A stretch of 64,000 bases of DNA from Thermanaeromonas sp. C210 (GTDB taxonomy: Bacteria; Bacillota; DSM-521; Neomoorellales; Neomoorellaceae): positions 124,001 through 188,000 of the forward strand of contig NZ_BLWF01000001.1 of the NCBI RefSeq assembly GCF_013167955.1, written 5' to 3'. The position numbers were made by a program, and so were the translations under genes. A model generated the notes under the pieces. That model had not been told where the DNA came from and did no database searches. It worked only from the letters and a program-made list of their open reading frames with translations. Positions within the stretch are counted from its first letter, which is position 1, and each line of letters begins with the position of its first letter. Below, one piece after another: positions 49,237-58,989 of this stretch.

Positions 49237-50643
49237 ATGTTATCTCCGGGGATTCTTTCCCGCCTGAAGGAAATCGTCGGTAGGGAGCGTTGCTTTGAGG
49301 GAGAGGTGGATAGACTCTGTTATGCCTATGATTCCTCCCTGGAATCCCAGCTTAACCGGTGGCTTCCCGATGTGGTAGTACAGCCCCAAGACAGGGAACA
49401 AGTAGTGGCCATCCTGAAGCTGGCCAACGAGCACCGGATACCGGTGGTCCCCAGGGGAGCGGGGACGGGACAGTGCTGCGGAGCCGTGGCCCACCGCGGC
49501 GGCATAATCTTGGATATGTCTTTGATGAATCGGATTTTGCGTTATGATTTAGAAAATCTTCAAGTGGTGGTACAACCGGGGATTGTTCACGCGGAATTAA
49601 ACCAGGCCCTGGCCGCTCACGGCTTCTTCTTTCCCCCCGACCCCGGCAGCACCAAGATGTGCACCCTGGGAGGCATGGTTTCGTTCAATTCCAGCGGGAT
49701 GAGGGCCGTAAAATACGGTACGACCAAGAACTACGTTTTGGGATTGGAAGTGGTTTTGCCAACGGGAGAGGTTATAGTAACCGGAGGTCAAAGATCCCGG
49801 GCCCTAAAATCGGTGGCCGGCTATGACCTGACTTCCCTGTTTGTGGGTTCGGAGGGAACTCTGGGAGTAATAACGGCCATACGCCTTAAAGTGCTGCCTC
49901 TTCCCGCCAAGCGGGGCTTAGTGGTGGCCTATTTCGACAACTTGGAGGCTTCGGGAGAGGCGGTCATACAAGTTTTCAGATCTCGCTTATTCCCGTCGGC
50001 CATTGAGATTTTAGATCGGAGCGCTATTAAAGCGGCCATAAAGTATAAGCCGGCATTAGTTCTGCCGGAAGTAGAAGCCATGCTCCTGTTTGAGGTCGAT
50101 GGACCACCCCCCAGCGTCGCCTATGAGGCTCAGAGCATTGCCAGAGTTTGTGAGAATTTCGCTTGCAAAGTGGAATGGACGGATGATCCTGCAAGGTTAA
50201 ACCAGCTCTGGACGGCCAGGAGCGTAGTAGGGGCTGCCGCCGGGCAGCTTAAAGAGGGAGCCACCAGGGTCTATATAGGCGAGGACATTTGTGTGCCCGT
50301 CTACCGGGTCCCGGAAGCCCTGAGGCGCATCCGGCAGATAGGCGAGGCCTACGGCATAACTATAGTTACCTACGGCCACATCGGCGACGGGAATTTACAC
50401 GCAGCTCCGGTAATTAACACTTATGATCCCTCGGAAATCGAAAGAGTGCGAAAAGTAGGGGATGAAATACACCGCCTGGCCCTGGAACTGGAGGGCACTA
50501 CCACGGGCGAGCACGGAGTGGGGTTAACGCGGGCGGCTTACATGGAAGAAGAGCACGGGATTTCCTTCGAGCTGATGCGGCGACTGAAAAAGGCTATAGA
50601 TCCTTTAAATATCCTGAACCCGGGTAAGATGGCCCTGGACTAA
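49237..50643 (+). CDS. FAD-linked 2-hydroxyacid dehydrogenase (GlcD-like)
   Basis: A 468-residue flavoprotein of the GlcD/D-lactate dehydrogenase family. The FAD domain has VVPRGAGTGQCCGAVA, DPGSTKMCTLGGMVSFNSSGMRAVKYG and SEGTLGVIT. The C-terminal domain has GHIGDGNLHAA and GTTTGEHGVG, where the His and Glu lie near the flavin. The start is ATG 49237 behind GGAGGG; GTG 49210 overlaps the previous stop but lacks a site. With the Fe-S protein at 50658 it would oxidise a 2-hydroxyacid to a 2-oxoacid, feeding the oxidoreductase at 45229. Confidence 0.92.
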   Translation: MLSPGILSRLKEIVGRERCFEGEVDRLCYAYDSSLESQLNRWLPDVVVQPQDREQVVAILKLANEHRIPVVPRGAGTGQCCGAVAHRGGIILDMSLMNRILRYDLENLQVVVQPGIVHAELNQALAAHGFFFPPDPGSTKMCTLGGMVSFNSSGMRAVKYGTTKNYVLGLEVVLPTGEVIVTGGQRSRALKSVAGYDLTSLFVGSEGTLGVITAIRLKVLPLPAKRGLVVAYFDNLEASGEAVIQVFRSRLFPSAIEILDRSAIKAAIKYKPALVLPEVEAMLLFEVDGPPPSVAYEAQSIARVCENFACKVEWTDDPARLNQLWTARSVVGAAAGQLKEGATRVYIGEDICVPVYRVPEALRRIRQIGEAYGITIVTYGHIGDGNLHAAPVINTYDPSEIERVRKVGDEIHRLALELEGTTTGEHGVGLTRAAYMEEEHGISFELMRRLKKAIDPLNILNPGKMALD

Positions 50644-50657
50644 AGAGGGGATAACCG

Positions 50658-51914
50658 GTGGAACCGGGCGACATCAGGGCGGCCATGATCCGTTGCGTGC
50701 GGTGCGGCCAGTGCCGTTCCGTTTGTCCCGTCTTTCTAGTAAAAAAGGTAGAAAGCGATTCCACCCGTGGAAGAGTGACCCTTATCAGAGCCCTTCTGGA
50801 AGGCGAGATATCGTTTAGCGAGGAGCTAGGGGAAAAGGTGTGGCAATGCCTTTTATGCCATAGCTGCTCCCAGGAATGTCCCAGTGGCGTGCAGGTGGAA
50901 AAGATTATTCTGGCCGCGCGTTCGAAAATGGCGGAACTCCGCGGGTTACCCTTTAGCAAGAAGGTCCTAATTCAAGGGTTACTTCCTAATCTCAAATCAT
51001 TGAGTAAATTGATGGCGTTAGGTAGGTTCTTGCAGAGCTTTGGCGGGAAAGAGGTACCCGGGGGCTACTGGCTACCGTCGTTCTCTTTGCCTCTGTTCTC
51101 CTCCAGAGTGTTACCAAGACTAAATAGCCGATCTCTGTTCCAAATGGTACCTTCTGAAGCACCTTTTATTCCCAGACCGAAGGGCAGGGCTGTTTTTTAT
51201 GCCGGGTGTATGTTGGCTTACGGTTACCCCCGGACGGGCAAAGCCGTGGTGGAAGTGTTATATTACAACGGCATTGAGGTAGTAATCCCGCCGGACCAGG
51301 TGTGTTGTGGTTTGCCAGCTCTTGCTTCCGGCCACCGAGAGACTTTTACCCGTTTGCGAGAGGCCAATCTTCGCGTTCTAAAAAGGGTGAAGGCCGATGG
51401 TATTGTAACCGCCTGTCCCAGCTGTGGTTCGACTCTAAAGGAGTATTATAGCAGCGAACTGCAAGCAAAGATTTTCGACTTCTCGGAGTTTCTTGTGGCC
51501 GCTGACTTCAAGCCGCCGGACAGAGAGTGGAAGAGCGTAGTAACTTATCATGATCCGTGCCACTTGCGCAAAGCCCAAAAAGTGGTACGGCCCCCGAGGA
51601 GGATACTGGCTTCCATCCCGGGCATTAAGTTCAAAGAGGCGGCAGATCCTGGCCGGTGCTGCGGTTTTGGGGGCACCTTTGGCCTTTATTATCCCGGCCT
51701 TTCCCGGGAGATAGGAAGGGCCAGGGCCGGGTCACTCCTGGATACAGGGGCGGAAGCGGTGGTTACTTCCTGCCCGGGTTGCATGTTGCAGCTGGCCGAC
51801 AGCCTGTACCGGCAGCAGAGCACAGTGCCGGTACGCCATCTGGCCGAAGTGCTGGCCGAGGCTTACGGTTTTCATAAGCCCCTTACGGCTAAGGAGGTGG
51901 TACGTCCTGGGTAA
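50658..51914 (+). CDS. Iron-sulfur subunit with CCG domains (GlcF-like)
   Basis: A 418-residue protein. Two 4Fe-4S motifs lie at the N-terminus (CVRCGQCRSVCP, then CLLCHSCSQECP). Two CCG domains follow: CCGLPALASGH with CPSCGSTL, and HDPCHL with CCGFGG and CPGCMLQ. It takes electrons from the GlcD-like partner and passes them to quinone or an electron-transfer protein. The GTG start lies 14 bases after the stop of the partner gene, which suggests co-expression. Confidence 0.93.
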   Translation: MEPGDIRAAMIRCVRCGQCRSVCPVFLVKKVESDSTRGRVTLIRALLEGEISFSEELGEKVWQCLLCHSCSQECPSGVQVEKIILAARSKMAELRGLPFSKKVLIQGLLPNLKSLSKLMALGRFLQSFGGKEVPGGYWLPSFSLPLFSSRVLPRLNSRSLFQMVPSEAPFIPRPKGRAVFYAGCMLAYGYPRTGKAVVEVLYYNGIEVVIPPDQVCCGLPALASGHRETFTRLREANLRVLKRVKADGIVTACPSCGSTLKEYYSSELQAKIFDFSEFLVAADFKPPDREWKSVVTYHDPCHLRKAQKVVRPPRRILASIPGIKFKEAADPGRCCGFGGTFGLYYPGLSREIGRARAGSLLDTGAEAVVTSCPGCMLQLADSLYRQQSTVPVRHLAEVLAEAYGFHKPLTAKEVVRPG

Positions 51915-51987
51915 GGTGTGATCCTTTGGGGTCTTAGACGGACGGCTACGGAAATATTCTGAATTCGGGGGAGGGAATCGAGAACCG

Positions 51988-53259
51988 ATGTTGTCAGTGC
52001 CCGTAATTTCTCTACTCGCCCTGTTGTTTGCCATTATAGTTAGCTGTGTTACTACCCTGAATATAGGCGCCCTGTCCCTGGGGCTCTCTCTTCTGGTGGG
52101 CCATTATATAGGAGATGTAAAGGTAGCAGATATTTTGAAGGGATATCCTGTCAATATATTCATTATGCTGGCCGGCACCACTTATTTGTTTGCCCTCGCT
52201 CAAGCAAACGGTACCTTGGAGAAAATAGTAAAATATACTATTAAAACTGTAAAAGGAAATGCCGCCATTCTTCCCATTATTTTCTTCTTCCTGGCTTTTG
52301 TGCTTTCTTCCATGGGCCCCGGCCAAATAACCATTGCAGCCCTCATGGCGCCCATGGCCATGTTGCTGGCCGAAGAAGTGGGAATCAGCCCCCTGCTCAT
52401 GGCTATTGTCGTAGGTAACGGCGGCCAGGCCGGGGCCATGTCGCCCATTGCCCCGGCGGGAGTTATAACGGCGGGCCTGACCCAGGAGATGGGTCTCAGC
52501 AATGTAAGCGGGATCCTATGGCTAAACCAGTTGCTGGGCCATTTCATAGTATCGATACTGGCTTACGTTGTTTACGGCGGGTTAAAATTATGGAAAGTTA
52601 AGGATACAGGCCAGCGGCAGACCTTAGCCAGTATTCAAATTGAACCCTTTACCCGCAACCAGTGGATAACCCTCGGGGCCATCCTGGTGTTCGTCATAGG
52701 CGCCCTTTTCTTCAAGATGGACGTGGGACTGGGCGGCTTCCTCATCGGTACCATCCTGTCCCTCTTAAAAGTATCCGATGAAGGCAAGGCTGTCAAGCAA
52801 ATGCCCTGGGGCACCATTCTATTCGTAACGGGCGTTACCGTACTCATTAATCTCATGAGCAACATAGGGGGTATGGATCTTTTCGCGAGTATTATAGCTA
52901 AGTTCTCTACGCCCTTCACCTTGACACTGCTGGCCGGTTTCCTGGCCGCGCTGATCTCCGCTTATGCCAGCACCACGGGAGTTATTCTACCCGCCTTTAT
53001 CCCCCTGGCTCCCGTTTTGTTGGAAAAAGTGGGCGCACCTTCAACGGACCTCATTCCCCTCCTTTCGACCATCGTAGTCTGCGGCTTCCTTACGGATTTG
53101 AGCCCCCTTTCCACCACTGGCGCCCTCTTCTATGCCAATGCCGGGGCGAAGACGGACAAACAAAAGCTCTTCCGCGACATGCTTATCTGGGGCCTATCCA
53201 TGTCGGTGGTCGGAGCCGTAGTGAGCTGGTTGGCCTTCACCGTGTTGAGGTTGCCTTAA
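51988..53259 (+). CDS. MatC/SLC13-like dicarboxylate permease
   Basis: A 423-residue membrane protein of the ion transporter superfamily. The N-terminal half (LSLLALLFAIIVSCVTTLNIG, then NGTLEKIVKYT) resembles the MatC_N domain of malonate/dicarboxylate carriers. It has about 11 hydrophobic segments and two loops with repeated short motifs (MSPIAPAGVIT; SAYASTTGVILPAFIP), as in SLC13 proteins. GGGGGAGGG precedes the ATG. It ends the sigma-54 unit and should import the substrate. The exact acid is unknown. Confidence 0.85.
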   Translation: MLSVPVISLLALLFAIIVSCVTTLNIGALSLGLSLLVGHYIGDVKVADILKGYPVNIFIMLAGTTYLFALAQANGTLEKIVKYTIKTVKGNAAILPIIFFFLAFVLSSMGPGQITIAALMAPMAMLLAEEVGISPLLMAIVVGNGGQAGAMSPIAPAGVITAGLTQEMGLSNVSGILWLNQLLGHFIVSILAYVVYGGLKLWKVKDTGQRQTLASIQIEPFTRNQWITLGAILVFVIGALFFKMDVGLGGFLIGTILSLLKVSDEGKAVKQMPWGTILFVTGVTVLINLMSNIGGMDLFASIIAKFSTPFTLTLLAGFLAALISAYASTTGVILPAFIPLAPVLLEKVGAPSTDLIPLLSTIVVCGFLTDLSPLSTTGALFYANAGAKTDKQKLFRDMLIWGLSMSVVGAVVSWLAFTVLRLP

Positions 53260-53276
53260 ATCAACACCGTCCTTCT

Positions 53277-53303
53277 GGCCTGCCGCCCCGGCAGGCCTTT
53301 TTT
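53277..53303 (+). terminator. Rho-independent terminator of the sigma-54 operon
   Basis: GGCCTGCC (53277-53284) and GGCAGGCC (53290-53297) form a perfect stem with a 5-base loop, followed by six T. Confidence 0.95.
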
Positions 53304-53369
53304 GCGGATCCCGCCAGAGGGCCAGGCCCACCTGTAAGAACGGCCCGCTAGGTTTTTGCCGGTGGTTTA

Positions 53370-53392
53370 GAACTGGGATTCTGTGTTAAAAT
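53370..53392 (+). promoter_or_regulatory. Weak extended -10 promoter for the nucleoside phosphorylase gene
   Basis: TGTTAAAAT (53384-53392) is an extended -10 box. The -35 region is poor. It lies 70 bases before the start codon. Confidence 0.4.
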
Positions 53393-53461
53393 CTAAGGGA
53401 AAAGCAACCCCGAAAGCTTTGCCGCGAGGACTAATTCGGAAGGGCCGGGTGACGGACAAAT

Positions 53462-54769
53462 ATGAGAATGTACGATCTGATTAAAAAGAAACGAGACGGT
53501 GGGTCCCTGACCAAAGGGGAAATCGACTTCATCGTAGAAGGTTTTACCTCCGGGCAAATTCCCGATTACCAGATGGCGGCCCTGGCCATGGCCATATATT
53601 TCCGGGGTATGGACCGGGAGGAAACCTTGAATCTGACCCTGGCCATGGCCGCCTCGGGGGACATGCTGGATCTTTCCGGCGTGCCGGGGATAAAGGTGGA
53701 TAAGCACAGCACTGGTGGCGTGGCCGACACCACTACTCTGGTGCTGGCGCCCCTGGTGGCCTCCTGTGGAGTACCGGTGGCCAAGCTTTCCGGCAGGGGC
53801 CTGGGGCACACGGGCGGTACGGTGGATAAGCTGGAGGCAGTCCCGGGTTTTCGGGCTGAAATCTCCACGGAAGAGTTTATAACGAATCTTAAGCGTTACG
53901 GGATAGCCGTCGCCGCCCAGTCGGCGGAAATAACCCCGGCGGACCGCAAGCTGTATGCCCTGCGGGACGTAACGGCTACGGTGGACTCCATCCCCCTTAT
54001 TGCCAGCTCGGTGATGAGCAAAAAGATCGCCGCCGGAGCGGACGCCATTGTGCTGGATGTAAAGGTGGGGCGGGGCGCCTTTATGAAGGATCTGGCCGCA
54101 GCCCGGGAACTGGCGCGGGCCATGGTGGATATAGGAGCCGCGGCCGGCCGGGCCACGGTGGCCTACATCACCGGGATGGATCAACCCCTGGGCCTGGCCA
54201 TCGGAAACGGTCTGGAGATGGCGGAAGCCATCCAGGTGTTAAAAGGGAGCGGGTCCCGGGATCTGGTGGCCTTATGCCTGGAGCTCGGGAGTGTCATGTT
54301 GGTGCTGGGGGGCCGGGCCAAAGATAAAGAAGAGGCCAGGCAAAGGCTAGAGGATGCCCTGTACGGCGGTGCGGCCCTGGAGAAATTTCGGGAGCTTATC
54401 ATCGCCCAGGGAGGCGATGGCCGGGTGGTGGACGACCCAAGCCTTTTGCCCCGGGCCCGGTATCAGGAAGCCTGGGTGGCCGAAGGAGATGTTTACCTGG
54501 CGTTCCTGCCGGCCGACAAACTCGGGGAGATAGCCATGAAACTGGGGGCTGGCCGGGAGAAAAAGGGAGATCCCATCGATCCCGCCGTGGGCATCGTGTT
54601 GGGCGGCAAGGTGGGGGACCTTATAAGGAAGGGGCAGCCGGTGGCCACGGTCTTCGCCAACGACCGGGAAAAGTTGAAGCAGGCCCTGGCGGAGCTTAAA
54701 GGCTGCATAGTACTGTCGCCGGACCCCGTCACTCCGCCGCCGCTGGTGCTGGAGGAGATCCGCGGTTGA
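53462..54769 (+). CDS. pdp: Pyrimidine-nucleoside phosphorylase
   Basis: A 435-residue enzyme that splits thymidine or uridine with phosphate to give base and (deoxy)ribose 1-phosphate. The family signature is SGRGLGHTGGTVDKLE, with KHSTGGVADTTTLV before it for phosphate and nucleoside binding. Length and the C-terminal swivel domain (GxVGDLIRKGQPVATV) fit the bacterial Pdp/DeoA group. It is followed by a phosphodiesterase gene. The ribosome binding site is weak (GGGTGACGG). Confidence 0.95.
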   Translation: MRMYDLIKKKRDGGSLTKGEIDFIVEGFTSGQIPDYQMAALAMAIYFRGMDREETLNLTLAMAASGDMLDLSGVPGIKVDKHSTGGVADTTTLVLAPLVASCGVPVAKLSGRGLGHTGGTVDKLEAVPGFRAEISTEEFITNLKRYGIAVAAQSAEITPADRKLYALRDVTATVDSIPLIASSVMSKKIAAGADAIVLDVKVGRGAFMKDLAAARELARAMVDIGAAAGRATVAYITGMDQPLGLAIGNGLEMAEAIQVLKGSGSRDLVALCLELGSVMLVLGGRAKDKEEARQRLEDALYGGAALEKFRELIIAQGGDGRVVDDPSLLPRARYQEAWVAEGDVYLAFLPADKLGEIAMKLGAGREKKGDPIDPAVGIVLGGKVGDLIRKGQPVATVFANDREKLKQALAELKGCIVLSPDPVTPPPLVLEEIRG

Positions 54770-54850
54770 AATAGCCGGCGGGGATGTTCACTCCGGCGGA
54801 ACCCGGCCGAAAGCGGGACCCGCGGCATGGAAAGGGGGTGGGTATCAGTT

Positions 54851-55420
54851 TTGCCAAACCTTAGTCGGATAGGGGTGACCAGTGATACCCACGGAGACGT
54901 ATCGGCCTGGGAGAAGGCCCTGGAGCTTTGGGGCCCGGTAGACTTAATCCTCCACGCCGGGGACGTGCTCTACCACGGCCCGCGCAATCCTTTAGTGGCA
55001 GAATATCGGCCCCCGAAGTTGGCGGAACGGATTAATGCTTCTTCCGTGCCCCTCCTCATCGCCCGGGGGAACTGTGACGCCGAGGTAGACCAGATGGTGC
55101 TGGAATGGCCCCTTCAAAGCCCCCTGGTCCTTTTGCAAACGCCTTTCCTGCGCCTCATAGCTGTTCACGGCCACGGCATGGATAAGGGGGCCATGGCCGG
55201 GCTGGCCAGGCGCTACCGGGCGGATGTGTTGGTTTGCGGACACACCCATGTGCCGCTGCTGGAAGAGGTGGACGGTATTCTCCTTTTTAACCCGGGAAGC
55301 CCGTCCCTGCCCAAAGGCAAGGAAGGACCTACGGTGGGGCTGATTGAGGGGCGGACGGTCACCCTGAAAGCCCTGAGCAACGGCGAGACCCTGGGCCGGG
55401 TAGAACTGCCCGTCGGTTAA
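54851..55420 (+). CDS. YfcE/MJ0936-type phosphodiesterase
   Basis: A 189-residue metallophosphatase with all metal motifs: SDTHGD, HAGDVLYHG, GNCD, HGHGMD and GHTHVP, then NPGSPSLPK. It hydrolyses phosphodiesters with two metal ions. I choose TTG 54851, because the site GGGGGTGG (54834-54841) lies ten bases before it and downstream of the alternative ATG 54827. Confidence 0.9.
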   Translation: MPNLSRIGVTSDTHGDVSAWEKALELWGPVDLILHAGDVLYHGPRNPLVAEYRPPKLAERINASSVPLLIARGNCDAEVDQMVLEWPLQSPLVLLQTPFLRLIAVHGHGMDKGAMAGLARRYRADVLVCGHTHVPLLEEVDGILLFNPGSPSLPKGKEGPTVGLIEGRTVTLKALSNGETLGRVELPVG

Positions 55421-55466
55421 CGGCCGGCGCCCCTCCCTGGTCGAACCCCGGGCGGGAGGCCGGGCT

Positions 55467-55952
55467 TTAGCGGAAACTTATTTTAATGCGGGGTCCACCG
55501 CGCCGGCCGCTTCCCCGGGGGTCCCCGGCGGTGGCTGGCGGAGGGGGTGCTGGGGTGTGGGCTTGCCGCGGAGCCGCAGGCGAGGCTGGCAGGGGAGGAG
55601 CGGGCTGGTCCGGAGGTGGGTGATTTGGGTCGGTGGGCCAGGGAGGCACGGGGGGCCGATCCCCGGGAGGACCGGAGCCCGCTTCCGGCGATCCCGCACC
55701 GGCCAGTGGATGTAAGGGGGAATGGACAATGGTTATGCTGTTAAGGAGGGTTTCCTCCTCCCACACCAGGCGGCCGTCCTGGTAGCGGCGCCGGCGGAGC
55801 TCGGCCCTGGGGATGAAGGCAGACGCTTCGTGGGGCCAGGGAAGGCTGCTGTGCCGCACCATGCGCATTGTTGTACCGTTGATGCTGATTTCTATCTCAT
55901 CTCGGCTGTAGGCGGGACCAGAGGAGTCCCCGAGGTGCCGTTTTTCGACCAT
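55467..55952 (-). CDS. Hypothetical protein with proline-rich tail
   Basis: A 161-residue product of unknown family. The first 85 residues look folded (SRDEIEISINGTTMRMVRHS, then RYQDGRLVWEEETLLNSITIV). The rest is a Pro/Ala/Gly-rich tail with basic end (GGPRIKISFR). ATG 55952 is behind AAGGTGA; GTG 55961 is part of that site. No function is proposed. The repetitive GC-rich tail could be an artefact of reading through to the next stop. Confidence 0.55.
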   Translation of the reverse strand: MVEKRHLGDSSGPAYSRDEIEISINGTTMRMVRHSSLPWPHEASAFIPRAELRRRRYQDGRLVWEEETLLNSITIVHSPLHPLAGAGSPEAGSGPPGDRPPVPPWPTDPNHPPPDQPAPPLPASPAAPRQAHTPAPPPPATAGDPRGSGRRGGPRIKISFR

Positions 55953-56102
55953 GGGTATCACCTTGCTTTATCTTATGCTCCCCGGCGAGGGGCGGTTAGC
56001 GTGTAAGCGGCCCCTTGTTTAAGGCGGGTCTCCCAGGCCGGGGGCAGGGGGTTTCGCAGGGCGAAAAAATGTTGCGGCACCTACCGACGCGGCAGGGGAG
56101 CC

Positions 56103-56131
56103 TTGATAATCCCTCTCCCTTTTGTTAGAAT
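56103..56131 (+). promoter_or_regulatory. Sigma-A promoter for the flavoprotein gene
   Basis: TTGATA (56103-56108), a 17-base spacer and TAGAAT (56126-56131), 114 bases before the start codon. Confidence 0.75.
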
Positions 56132-56244
56132 ATTGCCTGGCTGCGAGGAAGGCTGCCTAACCCGTGAAGGGGTTATTTTTTTGCCCGGGTTTTCCGGGGG
56201 CGTTGGTTAGTTTTGAGCCTTGGAGCTTTGAAGGAGGGTCAAGG

Positions 56245-57666
56245 GTGGCGGCCAAATACGATGTGATTATTGTAGGAGCCGGGCCGGCGGGGATTTTTAC
56301 GGCCCTGGAGATGGTCCGGCAGGGAAGCGGCCTTAAGGTGTTGATCCTGGAAAAGGGCCACGATTTAGACAGGCGCGTCTGCCCGTCGAAGGAAACAGGC
56401 TGTCCTTGCCGGAACTGCGCACCCTGTTCGGTGGTTTGCGGGTGGGGTGGCGCCGGGGCCTTCAGCGACGGTAAGCTTACTCTGTCGTCCGAGGTAGGGG
56501 GCTGGCTGAGCGAGTATGTGCCGGAGCAAGATGTGGAAAGGTTAATTGCTTATGTGGATGAGATTTACCGCTCCTTTGGGGCGCCGGAAAAAGTTTACGG
56601 CGGGCCCGAAGATGAGCGGATTGCCGATATTCAGCGGCGGGCTATCCTGGCCGATCTCAAGCTCATACCTGCTCCCATCCGCCACCTGGGTACCGGCCGA
56701 ACCCAAGAGATACTCCGGGCCATGAGGGATTACCTGGAGGAAAAGGGTATAGAAGTAAGGACTGAGACGCCGGTAGAGGAGATAATCATCCGGGAGGGGC
56801 GCGTTGAAGGTGTGGTCACCAGGGCCGGTGAGGAGCTTCCGGCCTCTTATGTTGTCCTGGCCCCTGGGCGTCAGGGAGCGGACTGGCTGCGGCAAGTGGC
56901 CGGCAAAGTAGGCCTGGATCTGGCCGTCAACCCGGTGGATGTGGGTGTACGGGTTGAAGTGCCGGCGGTGGTCATGGAGCACCTGACCAGTGTCATCTAC
57001 GAGTCGAAATTTATTTTCTATTCCCGAAAGTTCGATGACCGGGTGCGTACTTTTTGCATGAACCCCTATGGCGAGGTCGTGCTGGAAAATAATGAGGGCC
57101 TGGTAACGGTGAACGGTCATTCCTATGCCGATAAAAGGACGGACAATACCAATTTTGCTCTGCTGGTGAGCAAAACCTTTACCGAACCCTTCAAAGAGCC
57201 CATTGCTTACGGCCGTTATATAGCAGGCCTGGCCAATCTTCTAGGGGGAGGCGTGCTGGTCCAGCGGTTAGGCGATCTCCTGGCCGGCAGGCGCACGACC
57301 CCCGACCGCTTGGGAAAGGGGCTGGTGACCCCCACCTTGCGGGAGGCTACGCCAGGCGACCTGTCCCTGGTTTTCCCTTACCGCCATCTGACGGCCATTG
57401 TAGAAATGTTAGAAGCTATGGATAAAATAGCACCAGGGATTTTCTCCCGGCACACCCTTCTTTACGGGGTAGAGGTTAAATTTTATTCCTCCCGCTTAAA
57501 ACTAAATTCAGGGCTCATGACCCAGGTAGAGGGGTTATATGCTGCGGGAGACGGCGCCGGGGTTACCCGGGGCCTGGCTCAGGCGTCGGCGGCGGGAGTT
57601 ATCGCCGCCCGGAATATCATGGCCAAAGAGGGCAAAGGCAGGCCGGTGAGCGCCGGTTCGCGGTAA
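56245..57666 (+). CDS. FAD-dependent oxidoreductase, COG2509 type
   Basis: A 473-residue flavoprotein. The dinucleotide motif IVGAGPAGIFTALEM lies near residue 10, and a Cys-rich loop (CPSKETGCPCRNCAPCSVVCG) near 50-70 is characteristic of this uncharacterised family. The C-terminus has the second FAD motif (GLYAAGDGAGVTRGLAQASA). The start is GTG 56245, behind AAGGAGG (56231-56237); a longer frame from 56164 lacks a site. It precedes purA by 24 bases and may share its transcript. Confidence 0.88.
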   Translation: MAAKYDVIIVGAGPAGIFTALEMVRQGSGLKVLILEKGHDLDRRVCPSKETGCPCRNCAPCSVVCGWGGAGAFSDGKLTLSSEVGGWLSEYVPEQDVERLIAYVDEIYRSFGAPEKVYGGPEDERIADIQRRAILADLKLIPAPIRHLGTGRTQEILRAMRDYLEEKGIEVRTETPVEEIIIREGRVEGVVTRAGEELPASYVVLAPGRQGADWLRQVAGKVGLDLAVNPVDVGVRVEVPAVVMEHLTSVIYESKFIFYSRKFDDRVRTFCMNPYGEVVLENNEGLVTVNGHSYADKRTDNTNFALLVSKTFTEPFKEPIAYGRYIAGLANLLGGGVLVQRLGDLLAGRRTTPDRLGKGLVTPTLREATPGDLSLVFPYRHLTAIVEMLEAMDKIAPGIFSRHTLLYGVEVKFYSSRLKLNSGLMTQVEGLYAAGDGAGVTRGLAQASAAGVIAARNIMAKEGKGRPVSAGSR

Positions 57667-57690
57667 GGCTTAAGAAAGGCGGTGACTTAT

Positions 57691-58980
57691 ATGCCCGCAG
57701 TGGTCCTCGTCGGGGCCCAGTGGGGTGACGAAGGAAAGGGCAAGATTACCGATTACCTGGCCGAACAAGCCGATTTGGTGGTGCGCTACCAGGGAGGCAA
57801 CAATGCCGGCCACACGGTTCAGGTGGGCGAAGAAGAGTTTAAGCTTCATCTCGTGCCCTCCGGCATTTTATACCCTGGGAAAACCTGTATCATCGGCAAC
57901 GGAGTGGTGGTAGACCCGGGGGTATTGGTGCAGGAACTGGAGGAGCTGCAGCGGAGGGGCATAGATACCTCGGGCTTGCGGCTGAGCCTCCGCGCCCACC
58001 TCATTTTGCCCTACCACAAAAGTCTGGATGCAGCAGAAGAAGAGCGGCGCGGGGCCGGCCGCCTGGGTACCACGGGGAGGGGTATTGGCCCAGCCTACGT
58101 GGATAAAGTGGCCCGTACGGGCATCCGGGTTTGCGACCTGCTGGACCCGGAAGAATTCCGGCAAAAGCTGGCCCGTAATCTCAAAGAAAAGAACGAGATA
58201 CTCACCAGGATCTACGGCCACCCGGGCTATTCTTTGGAAGAAATCCTGGAAGAATACCTGGCCTATGCCTGGAAACTTCGCCCCCTGGTGGCCGATACCG
58301 GCCGGCTGGTAAACGATGCCCTTAGAGCGGGGAAAAAGGTGCTCTTTGAGGGGGCTCAGGGGACCCTGCTGGATTTAGATCAGGGGACTTATCCCTATGT
58401 AACCTCTTCTTATCCGGTGGCCGGGGGGGCCTGTGTGGGAGCCGGAGTGGGTCCCACGGCCATCGACGCGGTGATAGGGGTGGTCAAGGCCTACACTACC
58501 CGCGTGGGAGAAGGGCCCTTTCCCTCGGAGGCCAGGGACGCTACGGGGGATTACCTGCGCCGGCGGGGGGCGGAATTCGGAACCACCACCGGCCGACCCC
58601 GGCGGTGCGGGTGGCTGGACGCGGTCATCCTGCGCCATGCAGTAGAGGTAAACGGCCTGACCGGCATGGCCCTCACTAAGGTGGATGTGCTCACAGGGTT
58701 GAGCCCTTTGCGCATTTGCACCGCCTACCGGTACAAGGGTGAGGTCTTAAGGGAGTTCCCCGCCAGCCTGAAAGTTTTGCAGGAATGCGAGCCCATCTAT
58801 GAAGAGGTCCCCGGCTGGGAGGAGGATATTACAGGTGCCCGCTCCTTGGCCGAGCTTCCGGCCGGCTGCCGGGCCTATATCAGACGGCTGGAGGAGCTGG
58901 TAGGGGTACCGGTAGATATTATCGCCGTCGGGCCCCGTCGCGACCAGACGGTGGCCGTGCGTGACCTTTTCAGCCGGTAA
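57691..58980 (+). CDS. purA: Adenylosuccinate synthetase
   Basis: A 429-residue enzyme that joins IMP and aspartate with GTP, the first committed step to AMP. Signature QWGDEGKGK lies at the N-terminus, followed by GGNNAGHTV. Further marks are [33 protein letters not shown] and [11 protein letters not shown]. The start is ATG 57691 behind AAAGGCGGTGA; GTG 57682 is on that site. Presence of a purine synthesis gene does not link it to the purine-breakdown island, which is 42 kb away. Confidence 0.98.
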   Translation: MPAVVLVGAQWGDEGKGKITDYLAEQADLVVRYQGGNNAGHTVQVGEEEFKLHLVPSGILYPGKTCIIGNGVVVDPGVLVQELEELQRRGIDTSGLRLSLRAHLILPYHKSLDAAEEERRGAGRLGTTGRGIGPAYVDKVARTGIRVCDLLDPEEFRQKLARNLKEKNEILTRIYGHPGYSLEEILEEYLAYAWKLRPLVADTGRLVNDALRAGKKVLFEGAQGTLLDLDQGTYPYVTSSYPVAGGACVGAGVGPTAIDAVIGVVKAYTTRVGEGPFPSEARDATGDYLRRRGAEFGTTTGRPRRCGWLDAVILRHAVEVNGLTGMALTKVDVLTGLSPLRICTAYRYKGEVLREFPASLKVLQECEPIYEEVPGWEEDITGARSLAELPAGCRAYIRRLEELVGVPVDIIAVGPRRDQTVAVRDLFSR

Positions 58981-58989
58981 TAAGAAGAA

